Below, one piece after another: positions 45,024 to 56,346 of a DNA stretch of 64,000 bases. The DNA lies in contig NC_030817.1 of NCBI RefSeq assembly GCF_001704415.2, positions 55,785,550-55,849,549 on the forward strand. The letters are read 5' to 3'. This stretch comes from Capra hircus. Taxonomy: Eukaryota > Chordata > Mammalia > Artiodactyla > Bovidae. Every line of letters starts with the position of its first letter. The first letter of the stretch is position 1. A program made the position numbers and the translations under genes. The notes under the pieces are model-generated. The model saw nothing but the letters and a program-made list of their open reading frames with translations. It ran no database searches and was not told the DNA's origin.

Positions 45024-45207
45024 GGAGAACATTCTGAAGACAGCCAAGGCCTTGGTGGAAGACACAAAGTTGCTGGTGTCGGGGGCTGCGTCCACTCCAG
45101 ACAAGCTGGCCCAGGCAGCTCAGTCCTCTGCAGCCACCATCACCCAGCTCGCTGAGGTGGTCAAGCTGGGGGCCGCCAGCCTGGGCTCTGATGACCCTGA
45201 GACCCAG
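45024..45207 (+). CDS. TLN2: TLN2 exon K (rod domain R11)
   Basis: Starts with the G completing the split Arg codon, then 61 codons ENILKTAKALVED through GSDDPETQ, about residues 2018-2078. It lies in R11, part of the second integrin-binding region known from talin-1. Motifs are KLLVSGAAS, KLAQAAQSSAATITQL and VVKLGAASLG. The acceptor CTTCTCAG ends at 45023 after a pyrimidine-rich tract and the donor GTACGC starts at 45208. A Bov-tA SINE and its target-site duplication end 63 bp upstream. Confidence 0.97.
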
Positions 45208-48200
45208 GTACGCATGTCATCAGGCCTCATGTTCCCACAGACTCGATGCACAGGTCTTAGAAGAAACTGAAGGTAAAATAGGAACTTGGGGAATAGACAG
45301 TGTGTGTGTGGGTGTGTCTGTAGTTCAGGGACTGGTAGGAAGCAGTTATCCAGGCAGGAGAGTGGTATGGACTGTAGCACAGCCGTGGCGATAGATACAA
45401 GCGCACAGATTTGAGAGGCAGTCTCTGCCAGGCTTGGTAAATGATTGGTCACACTAAGTGTTTGGAGATAACAGCAAGGGAGCTGGCCAGGACAACCGTG
45501 TGTTTCAGGCTACAACAGTGAATGGACAGTGGCTCCCGGCACCCAACCGAGGCTCCCTGAAGGGAGGACTGGCCTGGGTGGAGATGCAGATGAATTCAGA
45601 TTGCAGTGTGTTGAATTAGAAGTTCCAGAGAGACACTCAGGTGGAACAAGTGAGTAGGCTTGAGCTGGCTCCGGTGTGGATACAGGGATTGTTCGCCAAT
45701 AAACAGTGACCACAGCCACAGAGGAGAATGAGGAGACGGGGTCAGGGCAAAGCTGAGGAATCCATCATCTGGACCATCTTCAGGAAAAACAACATGCGCA
45801 AGGAGACTGAGAAGTGGCAGCAGCGGGTGGGAAGAAAGCCGGGGGCCTGATGTTAAGAGCAAGCAGTGCTTCAGCCCTCCAGAGACACTGCCAAGGAGGC
45901 AAGAAAGGAGACAACGTGAGAGCCAGCTCCAGGGCCATGGATGGCAGTGCTCACCCCATCAGGGCTGTTAGTGAGGAGTGGCCAGATGAGGGTGAAGGTA
46001 GGAGGCAGGATGTATAGATGCCCCGTTTGAGAAGTCTGACTCTGAAGGGGAAGAGAGAGAGGAACTGAGGGGCAGAAATGGTCTCCAGGCTCTGTGATTC
46101 TCTGCTTTGGATTCAGCCCCTTCACTGATGTTACCTGCTGGGTCCCCAGCCCCCAGCCAAGACCATCAACTCCTCAAGGACAGGAACCATGGTTTATTGA
46201 TCTTTGAAACAAACACACGGCTTCCACACATCGTGGATGCCCAACAGAGTAGCTGAGCTCTTGCTGAACTAACAGCCAACTATGGCCATCGTTGATGGAT
46301 TCTTCCCATTCCTGAGTGCCAGATTTAAACATCTCTCTGCTGTTTCACCCCCCAGCACCATCAAATGGTAAACACTTCAGTTTCCACTGCTTAAACTCAG
46401 TTAACAAGCCTGTTAGGCCCATTTGGACATCACTGGAGACAAAGCGTCCCTCCGTCCTGTGCCAGGGTTGATGACAGCTACTGTGCTGATGAATACAAGA
46501 CCACCAGCTCTGTTCCCCCACGGCTGTGAGCCCTCCCTTCCCGACATCTTCCAGTGGAGCGGAGCCCCTTGAAGGAAACATTCCGTGTGTTGGCTTTTTA
46601 CTCCTTGTGCTGGCTTTCTCTTTGATAATATCAGGGCCCAGATTGACTGCCCTGTGGAATTCAAAGCATTCACAGAAGTCTCTGCCTGGGCATTGTTCTT
46701 ACCCACATGGAGGAAAGAAAAGCTAGAAAATGCATCAGTACAGTTGGAACCCGAGCCTGGCTCGACCTGGAATGAATCAGCTGGGAGGATTTAGATCTTC
46801 GGATTTAAATCCAAAATGTATCGAATTGCTTAGTCTTTAACTCCCAAATGATCCAGATGTCCCAGAACCCATCTTCTTTTGAGACCACCAGTACAAAATG
46901 CCCCGTCTGAAAGGTACACCCACTTCTTCCTGGTCACTGTCCGGTGACTGGGAGGGGACAGCCTGTGCCAGGTGTCAGCAGCACGCCTGCCTGCTCCACC
47001 TTTCCCTGTGGTCCCCACTGCAGCCCCTCCTCAGGAGCCCTGTCACAACCCAGCCTGCCCTGTGGTTTTCGAGGCTGGCAGAGGTCCATGCACTTTGTGG
47101 GTGAGAAGCCACGAGCTAAAGAGGGTGGGAGGCTGGGAGTCACAGCATGGCTGTGCTTGCAGTGTCTGGGACGCTAGTGTTTCTAAGATGTTTTCACATT
47201 TGTTATTTGGTTCATCCTGCTGGAAGTGTGGTAGGGGGTGGAGGGCTGGCTAGCACTACTCACCCCATTTGCAGATAAAGGAGTCAGGGCCACAGGAGCC
47301 CAGTACAGTGTGGAAGTGAAGACTGTGTCCTTGGCATCACGCTGATCAGAGTCTGAATCCCAACCCAGCTGATCCCAGGCTCTTCAAGTATGGACACAAT
47401 TATTGTAGTTCCCACTCGAAAAGGTAGTGATGAGGGTTAAATAAGATCGTGTGCCTTGTACTTGGCACCTGGAACACTGCCCTCTGTGCAGGGAAGCTAT
47501 TGTTGTAAGAATTAGGAGTTTTTATTGTAGCTATTGGACCCAGAAGACTTAAATGTAATACCCAGCATCATGGAATTCCTAAGGACGCCTGGTACTTGAG
47601 ATTCCAAGTCTAACACCCAGAAGTGATCTGTTGTCTATTCAGTTAGAAGAGTTAAGGCGCTGAGTTCCATCTAGTGTTACGTGGGTTCACACTTGTATAT
47701 TATATCCACTCATTCCCTGAGGATTTGCTGAGTGCCCACCACACGCCAGGCCTTGTTCTGAGTGCAAAGCACAACAGAAGTCCAGGCCGGCCCTCCTGGA
47801 GCTTCCATTCCAGTCGACGAAGGCAGATGGTATATAATGAAGTAATTCCACATTACTGTATCATTATTATACTACAGCTAAGTGCATTAAATAAAGCAGG
47901 GCAAGCTGAGGGCATACCGGTGGAGATGGGCTTGTGGCGCAAGTGGTCAGGTAGGGTTTCTGAGGACATGACATTTGCTTTGAGACCTGAAGGATGAAAA
48001 AAGCTGGGGTCCAGGCAGAGAAGGGGACGGAGCAGAGGCCCTGAGGTCAGTGGGGGAGGATTTGCAATGGGGAAAGAGAGAGACCTGCATGCCTGTAGCA
48101 TGGCGAGTGGGTCAGGATCCTACCTAGGGATGCAGGTGGGCTGCTATAGGAGCTGCAGGCCAGGCCAGGGGGGCATGCATTTTGTTCTCAGTGGTTTTGG

Positions 48201-48575
48201 TGACCAGTTCTGGGTACAGATGAGTGGTGTTGTCTCATGGGGTGTCTGCCGAGCTGCCTTCATCCTTTCACAGGCAGCTTTTCAGCAGAGCTGTCGGCCA
48301 GGACGTGTTTCTGAACTTGCCAAATAGACTGTACCTGGGTTCTGCATGCTGGCTCAGCATCTGCCTCCCTCAGGGGGCCTCTTCAAGCGTGGATTCTGGA
48401 TCTCCACCCAGACTCCTACACCGGAGTCTCCAAGGGCAGGCCCTGGGGACCCTCCTGTGCTGCGGGCGGGGGAGCTGTGGATGCTGAGCCCTGCCTCCCA
48501 GGTGCCCCCCTGCCTTGCTCTTGTGCTGTGTGATCTTGGCATGGCTGCTCACCCAGGGTGCATGCTCTCTTTCAG
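45208..48575 (+). other. TLN2: TLN2 intron K/L
   Basis: Phase 0, 3,368 bp. No young SINE. Segments near 45330-46010 and 47700-48200 look like an old mammalian interspersed repeat that I cannot name. There is an L2-like end (46140-46285) and a MIR-like piece (47340-47480). 46290-47270 shows nothing definite. Confidence 0.85.
46140..46285 (+). mobile_element. L2-like 3' end
   Basis: AACTCCTCAAGGACAGGAAC, CATGGTTTATTGATCTTTG, GTGGATGCCCAACAGAGTAG, then TTGCTGAACTAA, in the order typical of the L2 3' end. Confidence 0.55.
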
Positions 48576-48701
48576 GTAGTATTAATCAATGCCATCAAAG
48601 ACGTGGCCAAGGCCCTCTCAGATCTCATTGGTGCTACCAAGGGAGCTGCCAGCAAGCCTGCTGACGACCCCTCCATGTACCAGCTCAAGGGGGCTGCCAA
48701 G
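48576..48701 (+). CDS. TLN2: TLN2 exon L (rod domain R11, integrin-binding region 2)
   Basis: Encodes 42 codons, VVLINAIKDVAKALSD through LKGAAK, about residues 2079-2120. The helix contains KDVAK, whose two Lys appear to match talin-1 Lys2085 and Lys2089, residues reported as important for the second integrin-binding site. The stretch GATKGAASKPADDPSMYQLKG fits talin-2. The acceptor TTTCAG ends at 48575 and the donor GTAGAG starts at 48702; both introns are phase 0. The next exon is only 205 bp away. Confidence 0.97.
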
Positions 48702-48906
48702 GTAGAGTGGAGCCCCAGCCAGGGGCATGTGTGCCAGGGGTGCCCCAGTGAGAGACTGAGGTGACACTGCAGGGTTTTGGAGGGGGCAGTGTGCATCTGA
48801 GTTCCTTCCTCACGTAGAGATGTGGGCACTCATGCCACCAGACCTGCACTAAGAGGGATGGGACCTCAGCACACTTTGTTTTCTCTTGGCCTGTCTTCCC
48901 ATGCAG
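48702..48906 (+). other. TLN2: TLN2 intron L/M
   Basis: Shortest intron, 205 bp, GTAGAG to ATGCAG, phase 0, with the pyrimidine tract TTTGTTTTCTCTTGGCCTG before the acceptor. Confidence 0.92.
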
Positions 48907-49023
48907 GTGATGGTGACCAATGTCACCTCCCTCCTCAAGACCGTGAAGGCAGTGGAGGACGAGGCCACTCGGGGCACACGGGCGCTAGAGGCCACCATCG
49001 AGTACATGAAGCAGGAGCTCACG
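48907..49023 (+). CDS. TLN2: TLN2 exon M (R11/R12 boundary)
   Basis: Encodes 39 codons, VMVTNVTSLLKTVKAV through YMKQELT, about residues 2121-2159. VTNVTSLLKTVKAVEDEAT and RALEATIEYM are strongly conserved in talins. The acceptor ATGCAG ends at 48906 and the donor GTAAGA starts at 49024; both introns are phase 0. Exons L and M are separated by the shortest intron of the window. Confidence 0.97.
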
Positions 49024-49375
49024 GTAAGAAGCCACCAGTCACCTCCCTAGGGCCCTGTGTCCAACAGCTGACCCCAGTGCAACTTCTCTGAGATTTTGCT
49101 TGGAGTCCTGAGCTAAAGAGGCCCACTCACCTGCCTGCTGGTAGCCTTGTGCCATGGAGAACCTATGTGATACTGACCTCAGAATTTGCTGAGGATCAGT
49201 TTGCATTTGTAATTAAATGAATTAATGTATGACTTGGGACCATTCAGGTTTAATTCCACTAAAATTGCAGCATAAAATGAAAGCACTGCAGAAGAGCCTT
49301 GGCAAAGGGAAAACTCACCGTGGCCCTTTGCACTTGCCTCGAGTTTATGCTTTTTTAAATTTTACTTATTTTATT

Positions 49376-49688
49376 ATTCATTTTTGGTTGCACTAGGTCT
49401 TCATGGATGCATTCAGGCTCTCTCTAGTTGCGGGAAACAGGCTGTTTCTTTGTTGCGGTGCACAGGCTTCTCACTGAGGTGGTTTCTCTTGTTGTAAGGC
49501 GTGGGCTCTAGGGTGCACAGAATTCAGCAGCTGCAGCTCACAGGCCCTAGAGCACACAGGCTGCAGTAGTTGTGGCACATGGGCTTACTTGCTCCGCGGC
49601 ATCTGGAATCTTCCTGGACCAGGGATCAAACCTGTGTCCCTTCCATTGGCAGGCAGATTCTTATTCACTGAGACACTAGGGAAGTCCT
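49376..49688 (-). mobile_element. CHR-type SINE, long form
   Basis: Antisense and nearly full length: TTTTTGGTTGCACTAGGTCT, CTCTCTAGTTGCGGGAAAC, TTGCTCCGCGGCATCTGG, AATCTTCCTGGACCAGGG, GAGACACTAGGGAAGTCC. Confidence 0.88.
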
Positions 49689-50307
49689 CGCCTTGAGGGG
49701 CCACACATGGCCCCTCCTGATTCCCATGGCCATCAACAACAGCTCATCCTGCTGCACACAGATAGATGTGGGAGTCTGAGATCACTGTTAGGAAAACCCA
49801 GACGCTTTTACCAGGGACACTTCCCTTTAACTTCAGGCTGCCTTCCACGTGAGGTGTCTGATCTCAGAGACTCGACCCTGTGTTCACTCTTGCCCGGTTC
49901 CATTGTCTTAGAACGGGGGTATCCTGGGGTTACTGTGATTGTCTCCTGTTCTTTTGACTCCATGGTGTTGTGGATTGCCTCATCCTAATCCCTCGAAACA
50001 AATATGCTGAAAATGAGTAGCTTCAACCTGAGATTCTTCTTTTTTTTAATTTATTATTACAAATGCTATTTATTTTCATTATTTTATATGTACCTTTATT
50101 CTTAGTAGGCCAAATGACTGTACACAGACAGCTTTAGGACATTTTTCAAAGAATTACAGATAAATAAAATTTAAATGTAGAGGCAACATGGGCCATCATG
50201 TGAGGTTCCTTTTTAATAGCAGATCTGCTCACAGATTCAGCTTCTCTTTTGGAAGGAGGAGTCTTCAGAGAGTCACCTGCAAAGGCCACAAGCTCCTGAG
50301 GGTCAGC

Positions 50308-50529
50308 AGTGTGTGCGTGCTAAGTTGCTTCAGTCATGTCAACTCTTGCAACCCTACAGACTATAGCCCTCAAGGCTCCTCTGTCCATGGGATTCTTCAG
50401 GCAAGAATACTGAAGTGGGTTGCCATTTCCTTCTCCAGGGGATCTTCATGACCCTGGGATCGAACCCATATCTCTTATGTCTCCTGCATTGGCAGGCGAG
50501 TTCTTTAACACTAGTGCCATCTGGGAAGC
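50308..50529 (-). mobile_element. Bov-tA SINE
   Basis: Antisense: GTGCGTGCTAAGTTGCTTCA, GCCATTTCCTTCTCCAGGGG, GGGATCGAACCCATATCTC, CCTGCATTGGCAGGCGAG. Confidence 0.9.
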
Positions 50530-50717
50530 AGTAGAAATGAGCAATTCTGTTGGGTTTTAGTGGCGAAGACTTGGGTTCTTGTGTCCTGTTTTTAATGATT
50601 CCAACCTTGGTTGCCATTGTGCTTAGTTCTCACACAAAGAAGAAATGAAAAACTACAGGCAGTAACCTTAAGACCGCTGCCTGGCTCTTGCCTGCCTACA
50701 TGGGCTGGGAGTTTCTT

Positions 50718-50859
50718 TTCTTTTCTTTTTTTTAATTTTATTTTTGGCCATACCATACCACATGGCATGTGGAATCTTAGTTCCCTGACTAGGCATGGAA
50801 CCCTCACCCCCTGCATTGGAAGCTCAGTTTGTTAACCACTGGATCACCAGGGAAGTCCC
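50718..50859 (-). mobile_element. CHR-type SINE with target-site duplication
   Basis: Antisense: TTTATTTTTGGCCATACC, AATCTTAGTTCCCTGACTAG, CACTGGATCACCAGGGAAGT. Flanked by TGGGCTGGGAGTTTCTT (50701-50717) and TGGGCTGGGGTTTCTT (50860-50875), a worn duplication with one indel. Confidence 0.9.
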
Positions 50860-52140
50860 TGGGCTGGGGTTTCTTGTCAAAAGTATCGAGACACATTCTG
50901 ACAGGTGTGGGTGGGCCAAACAGTAGCAATGGAAGAGATTTGTAATTCCTGGGATATTACACATGTCAGACTAGAACTGACCTAGATCCAAAAAAAAAAG
51001 AAAAGAATTGACCCAGATGATGCATGTCCATGAACACAGGAGGTTCCCAAAGGAGCCTGAGGCCCCAAGGCCCGTGTTAGCATGGAGGGCTCTGTCCATG
51101 CTCATCACACTGAAAGCATTAAGGGCTGGTCCCGGGCAGTCAGATTGCTGCTATTCATTTTTAGGGGGTTAGTGATGTTCGACCCTGATTGGCGCATGAC
51201 AGGGATGTCAGCTGGGTCCTCCCTTCTGAATCGTGGCTCAAACATGGCTGCCTAGGGCAGAAGACTCTGGGTGATAGAAAAGGACAGGGAAGGCTGGTGT
51301 GCTACAGCCCATGGGGCTGCAGAGACACAACTTAGCAACCGAACAAGGACTGAAGACAGGGCGGCCCCACCTGGTTCAGGAGTCCTTGTATGCAGGGACC
51401 CATCTCTCACGGTAGAACCACGGCAGATGGGCTGGAAGCAGAAATGGTTGGCTTGACTGGCAGGTGGAATTTTAAAGTGAGATACTCAACCTACCATGGC
51501 TAATGTATTTCAGCTTCTCTAAAGGTGTATGAGTGTTGTTAAATAATTCCCAATGTCACGGTGGCAGGCTCGACATGAACACCTCCACACAATTAGGCAG
51601 TTCTATTTGTAAGACAGGCTGAGAATAGAAGAAATGTAATGCTTCATTTTTCCCCCAGCCGCACACTGTCTTTAAGAGAGAGAGCTGAGTCCAGAGTGAT
51701 TCATCCAGGTCAGTCTTGCTCTGGAACCAGCATCAGGGCTGCGGAGCTTCTGGGAACCCCTGAGGTATCAGCAGGAATGGGCCAGAAGATCTGGGAAGCT
51801 GCACAGTCCACCCCACCCACCACCCCAGGGGCGGAGTTAATGCACATGGAGTGTCAGTTTTCGAAGGCAAGCGTGTTAATGGTGTAGATCATTCTCCGCC
51901 CCACGTTCTTCCCCCAGGAATGCTGCAGACAGGTGTGTGGGGCTTATCCACACTGGAATTTTGAAAGCAAGACTGATATTACTGTGCTCCAGTTACATTT
52001 TTCATTTCCTGCCATTTGACCAGTTTCCTCCCATAGCTGGCTCAGTTTCAGACACTGCACTGCAGCCAGTAGGGGAAGCATATGTTATTTCCGTCTTTCC
52101 CTTTTTGACTTTTTTCAGCTCTTCCACTTCTAACTTCCAG

Positions 52141-52326
52141 GTATTCCAGTCAAAAGAGGTACCTGAAAAGACATCATCACCTGAAGAATCCATCAGGATG
52201 ACCAAAGGCATCACCATGGCAACGGCCAAAGCTGTGGCCGCTGGGAACTCTTGTCGACAGGAGGATGTGATAGCCACTGCCAATCTGAGCCGGAAGGCCG
52301 TGTCGGACATGTTGACGGCCTGCAAG
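52141..52326 (+). CDS. TLN2: TLN2 exon N (rod domain R12)
   Basis: Encodes 62 codons, VFQSKEVPEKTSSPEES through MLTACK, about residues 2160-2221. MTKGITMATAKAVAAGNSC and EDVIATANLSRKAV are near-invariant in talins and form the first helices of R12. The acceptor CTTCCAG ends at 52140 and the donor AAG|GTAAAG starts at 52327; both introns are phase 0. The last 26 bases of this exon, with the donor and the next 42 intron bases, form the first unit of a five-copy tandem repeat. The assigned exon end is the first donor, because it keeps the frame and joins directly to the next exon. Confidence 0.96.
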
Positions 52327-52639
52327 GTAAAGGCCTTGGCGTTGATTGGGGTGGGTAGGGTGGTGCTCTGTCAGACATGTTGATGGCTGCAAGGTAAAGG
52401 CCTTGGCGTTGATTGGGGTGGGTAGGGTGGTGCTCTGTCAGACATGTTGATGGCCTGCAAGGTAAAGGCCTTGGCGTTGATTGGGGTGGGTAGGGTGGTG
52501 CTCTGTCAGACATGTTGATGGCCTGCAAGGTAAAGGCCTTGGCGTTGATTGGGGCGGGTAGGGTGGTGCTCTGTCGGACATGTTGATGGCCTGCAAGGTA
52601 AAGGCCTTGGCGTTGATTGGGGTGGGTAGGGTGGTGCTC
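52301..52639 (+). repeat. TLN2: 68-bp minisatellite spanning the exon N splice donor, 5 copies
   Basis: Units start at 52301, 52369, 52436, 52504 and 52572 (lengths 68, 67, 68, 68 and 68), with a few bases of a sixth at 52640. Each unit has the last 26 bases of exon N, the donor AAG|GTAAAG and 42 bases of intron. Copies 2-5 share one change (TTGACGG to TTGATGG); copy 2 lacks one C; copy 4 has GGGGCGGG for GGGGTGGG. The near identity indicates recent amplification. Confidence 0.97.
52394..52603 (+). promoter_or_regulatory. TLN2: four decoy 5' splice sites
   Basis: GTAAAG donors in the sequence CTGCAAG|GTAAAG at 52394, 52462, 52530 and 52598, each identical for at least seven bases upstream to the true donor at 52327. 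Whether they are used cannot be told from sequence. The in-frame TGA at 52381-52383 precedes all of them. Confidence 0.75.
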
Positions 52640-53722
52640 TGTCATGGCTGAGCTGTTGCAGTCAGTCTGGAGAAGGAGAGGGGCTGGCCATGTGTAGGAG
52701 TGAGCAGCTTAGTACCCTAGCCTGTGTGATGAGTGCACATTGATGGCAGGTGTGCCCGTCAGCCATGGGAGGTGACACTCTGGAGGTAGTTTTGTATTTA
52801 AGAGGGTGTGGACTTGGTCTGCTGACTTACCCTCCCACTTCATCTCTCAGTTCTTCCTAAATAGGTGGGGGACACCTTATTATAGGGGCTGTAGTAGAGG
52901 CTGCTCTTGCAGTAGGGGAGCAGGACTGTGAGGTTTTGTCCCAGGCCCTCCAAAGGAAAACTGCACCCCTCATCAGCCTGTGCCCTTACCTGCTTCCTCG
53001 ATCGGCCATTTTGCACCAGGAAGGGTATTGCCATGATTGGGTGAGGGAGTGAGTTAGAGGAACCAAACAGCACCAGGCATCTTGGGGAAGCCCTTCCAAC
53101 CCTTAGGAAGACAGTAGGGGCGGCTGCCCTGAGCTGGTGCTGCTGGAGAGAGCTGGGGAGACCTGAGCTTTATAACCTTCACTTTACATCTGTTAAGCCA
53201 AGGAGCCATAAGAGGCCCCCCAGCTCCCACTGAGCAGCCCCACCCAAGTCCTGCACCCTTCTGGGGAGAGCCATGTCCCTGGGACCCTGACTTCTCCCCA
53301 TGATGGATCAGTGACACCTCACCCCTACCCCACCCCCTCATCCCCCCACCCCCACCACCCTGGTCAGCAGATGGAGATGAACCACAGAAGGGGAAAAGCA
53401 GCTGTTGCACCTTGGGGTCCTTGGGAACAGGCCCTTCTCTGTGGTGAAGTGAGTTGTGGGGAGAGCTGGTGCAGGGTCGGACAATGGCTTCTCCTGTTCT
53501 TCGGCAGGGATAGGATGGGCTGGTGTCCCTGGGCAGAGGCAGGGCGAGGCAGTCAGGCTGAAGGGCTGGGTGTGGGAAACAACACTGCATTTCCTGGTCC
53601 CCAGGGTGTGGGGGAGGGCAGGTGGGAGGAGGAGAGGGTGACAAGAGGGTGGGGCCACTGTCACGAGTTCCACATGTGCTGGGCCAGGGAGTTTCTCTCC
53701 TCAGACCCCAAGTATAGTTTTG

Positions 53723-53979
53723 TTACTTTATTTCTTTTTATTTATTTATTTGTTCGTGTTGGATCTTAGTCGCGTCACGAGGGATCTTTCCTCGCGACAC
53801 GCAGACTCTAGTTGTAGCACGTAGGCTCCAGATAGCGTGGGCTCAACAGCTGTGGCATCAGGGCGTAATTGCCCCTTGACATCTTGGCATATGGGATCTT
53901 AGTTTCCTGACCCAGGATCAAACCCACGTCCCCTACATTGCAAGGCAGGTTCTTAACCCCTGGACCACCTGGGAAGTCT
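53723..53979 (-). mobile_element. CHR-type SINE with 16-bp target-site duplication
   Basis: Antisense: GTTCGTGTTGGATCTTAGTC, GACTCTAGTTGTAGCACG, GGGATCTTAGTTTCCTGACC, TGGACCACCTGGGAAGTC. Flanked by CCCAAGTATAGTTTTG (53707-53722) and CCCAAGTACAGTTTTG (53980-53995). Confidence 0.9.
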
Positions 53980-54129
53980 CCCAAGTACAGTTTTGATGCA
54001 CTCAATGGGATCTATCCTGGTAGAAGTGATCATTCTGCTTGGATTATAACCTCCATCACTGCAGTAGTTGCCAGCCAGATATGGCTAGTGAGCCCCACCA
54101 CGGTTCACGTGCAGAGCACCTCATAGTTT

Positions 54130-54310
54130 TGGAAGGGCAGGTGTGTATGTCCTGTCATTCGATCCTAGATGGAAAGGGTAAGGGAATTCTTCTAATTAGG
54201 AATTCTCCTAATTTGACTGGAGAGATTATGTGGCATGACCAAGGTCACACAATCAGAACCAGAACTGAGATCGTAACTTCTGAGCTCCGGGCCAGTCTGT
54301 TTCTGCTCCT
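54130..54310 (-). mobile_element. MIR SINE remnant
   Basis: ATGTGGCATGACCAAGGTCA, CACAATCAGAACCAGAAC and TCTGAGCTCCGGGCCAGTCT match the antisense MIR order. Confidence 0.6.
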
Positions 54311-54879
54311 TGTGGCCTCCCAGTCACAGAGATCAAGGTCACCATGGTTGATGAACAACGGGAACCTCTGTCTCCATGTTACAGATGTGAAATGGAAGAC
54401 AGCTCCGATTTTCCTCCTCTGGGTTCCCATCTTCAAGGGAAGAGGTTAAGGATTAAAGTACTAGCCCTGACTCTTCTTTGTGATCTCGCCCTGGATCAAG
54501 CCATCCAGCCAGAGCTTCACATGCTAATACGAGACTTGTTGACAAGGTCACTGCTGAGCCCAGAGACTCCTCTCAGGATAGGACTTACTGATGCTTACGT
54601 TTCCTGTGGTCTCTGGTATTTCCCATCCCTTGCAGAAAGGAAATGAGGCAGCTTTCCAGAAACGGTGTACAGTAAATATATAGAAAACTAGGCATGCCAG
54701 TTGGTGGGCCAAGGACGAACAGTTGTGTGCCAAGCAGAGGGCTACATGGCCATATATGAACATCACCTTTGGGCTGAACAGGGCAGCCAGGGCAGAAACA
54801 GAAGTGTAGTAGGACCCACACTGACTCATCTTCCCAGACGTGGAGGATTACATTAATTGCTCCAATGGGGACACAGACT

Positions 54880-55330
54880 TCCCTACACCCCCAGCTAATT
54901 CCAGTGTGTATTTCTTTCTGAGCGTGCTTTCATGTTCATATGTCCTTATCAGACACAACTTCATATCTCCAATTACGATTAATGTTACATGACTGTTTCT
55001 TTGTCACTATAAGTCATTATAACTGATTCTTTAATGAGCATGAAATATATTGTTAATGAATATACTCTTTCCCCTACTATTAGCTATTTAGATTATCTGC
55101 ACTTTCCTTAATCATCAACTTCAGTGAACATCTTTGGGCATCTCTGGGTTTTTTCTATGCTTTGGATAATATCCTTAGGCAAAACTCCCAGAAGTAGAAT
55201 TAGTGGGTCAAATGGTGTGACTTTCTAGTTATTGCTAGGTTGCTTTCCCCGAGGGTTCTGTCAAGTTAGAGTCACCAGCAGTGATGACCAGCACCCACAC
55301 AGCTCTCAATGAGGGCCTTGCGCATTACCT
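54880..55330 (-). mobile_element. old L1 3'-end remnant
   Basis: Antisense L1M-like: CAAAACTCCCAGAAGTAGAA, TTAGTGGGTCAAATGGTGTG, GAGTCACCAGCAGTGATGAC. Borders uncertain. Confidence 0.5.
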
Positions 55331-56346
55331 ACTAGAGGAGCATCATAGCCCTCGTCTTCCCCCTTGAACCAGACCTGGGCTCTGTCTTCACACTTGGAGA
55401 CACGGGGGAGCAAGGCTGATGAAAGTGTGGAAGGAGTTAAAGGCCTGGCCTGTTAGTTCTCAGATGAATAAAACCAGGCTCATAAATGATAGATGCTGGC
55501 CACTCAAATTGGGGGGCAGGTAAGGATAAGTTCCAGGTATTCTCCAAATAGCCCCCACTCCCTGGGAAGAAGGATTTGACTGGAGGAAGCACGAAGACAG
55601 GTCACTCTTCCCCTTCTGCCTTGACCTTTTATCCTAATGTGTGATTTGTGTTTGTCCTGACTTGTGGGTTTTTTTTTTTTTTTTGCAGTTTTTTGTATTG
55701 TAAGCCCCTTCAAGTTCTTTCCAGAGTGAAGTTATAGCAGGAAAGGCTAAATGGGTAGGATTGCCAGACTGAGCAAAAAAAAAAAAACACACACACACCA
55801 GGGTGCCCCATCCTTAGGCTAAAAGTTGTCATTGTTAATTCAAACATCATTGGATGTTATGTAGTTCATCTGGTGGCCATGTGAAATGCTATCTCTTGAG
55901 TAACTCAAGTCAGCAGGTCACAAGTACAAAAAGAAGGGGGGCCAGATGCTGTGTTAACCATATGTCCTGGTTTGCTTATCTCGACATGTATAATGTGAGT
56001 TATTTATGGCACCTTGAGGGTGCTGGGGAGCTCACTCTCTGAAGGTTCCCAGGAGCCAGTGGGCCCGGTCAGGAGACTGGCTATGACCGCAGTGTGGTCT
56101 GGTCACAGAGTGAGGAATTTCTTCCTTTCAATAAAAGATGTGAGGGTCGGCGTGATGAGAAAGGAAGGAAAAAGGGGCCAGATTCACTTGCTTTTGTCTG
56201 GCACCTCGGCACTGGAAAAAGCAAGACACGAACTTGTCAGAGAACCTAAAGTGGAAACGGGTAGGACGTACAGGACCACGTGGCCGCCTGGTCCACTTGC
56301 CTCCTGGTTCTGCCTGTCTTAAGGTGACATTCCTTTGTTTCTCCAG

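Larger units (their letters stand above)
49024..52140 (+). other. TLN2: TLN2 intron M/N
   Basis: Phase 0, 3,117 bp. It holds CHR (49376), Bov-tA (50308), CHR (50718) and perhaps a BovB scrap (51271-51350). 49690-50300 and 50880-52130 show no other feature. Confidence 0.88.
52327..56346 (+). other. TLN2: TLN2 intron N/O
   Basis: Phase 0, 4,020 bp. It begins inside the 68-bp minisatellite. Other content: CHR (53723), a MIR remnant (54130-54310), an old L1 remnant (54880-55330), a T run (55667-55684) and an A/CA run (55776-55798). 52660-53700 is G/C-rich with no recognised element, and 55340-56340 shows nothing I can name. Confidence 0.88.

Noticed and set aside
52301..52639. Repeat spacing reminiscent of CRISPR
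   Set aside because: The units are contiguous with no unique spacers, and the host is a mammal.
52211..52645. 144-codon antisense frame with repeated peptide
   Set aside because: It is only the reverse reading of the 68-bp tandem repeat plus exon N; the repeated peptide reflects the DNA repeat.
53054..53644. 196-codon minus-strand frame
   Set aside because: Proline-rich translation of a G/C-rich intron stretch with no known motif.
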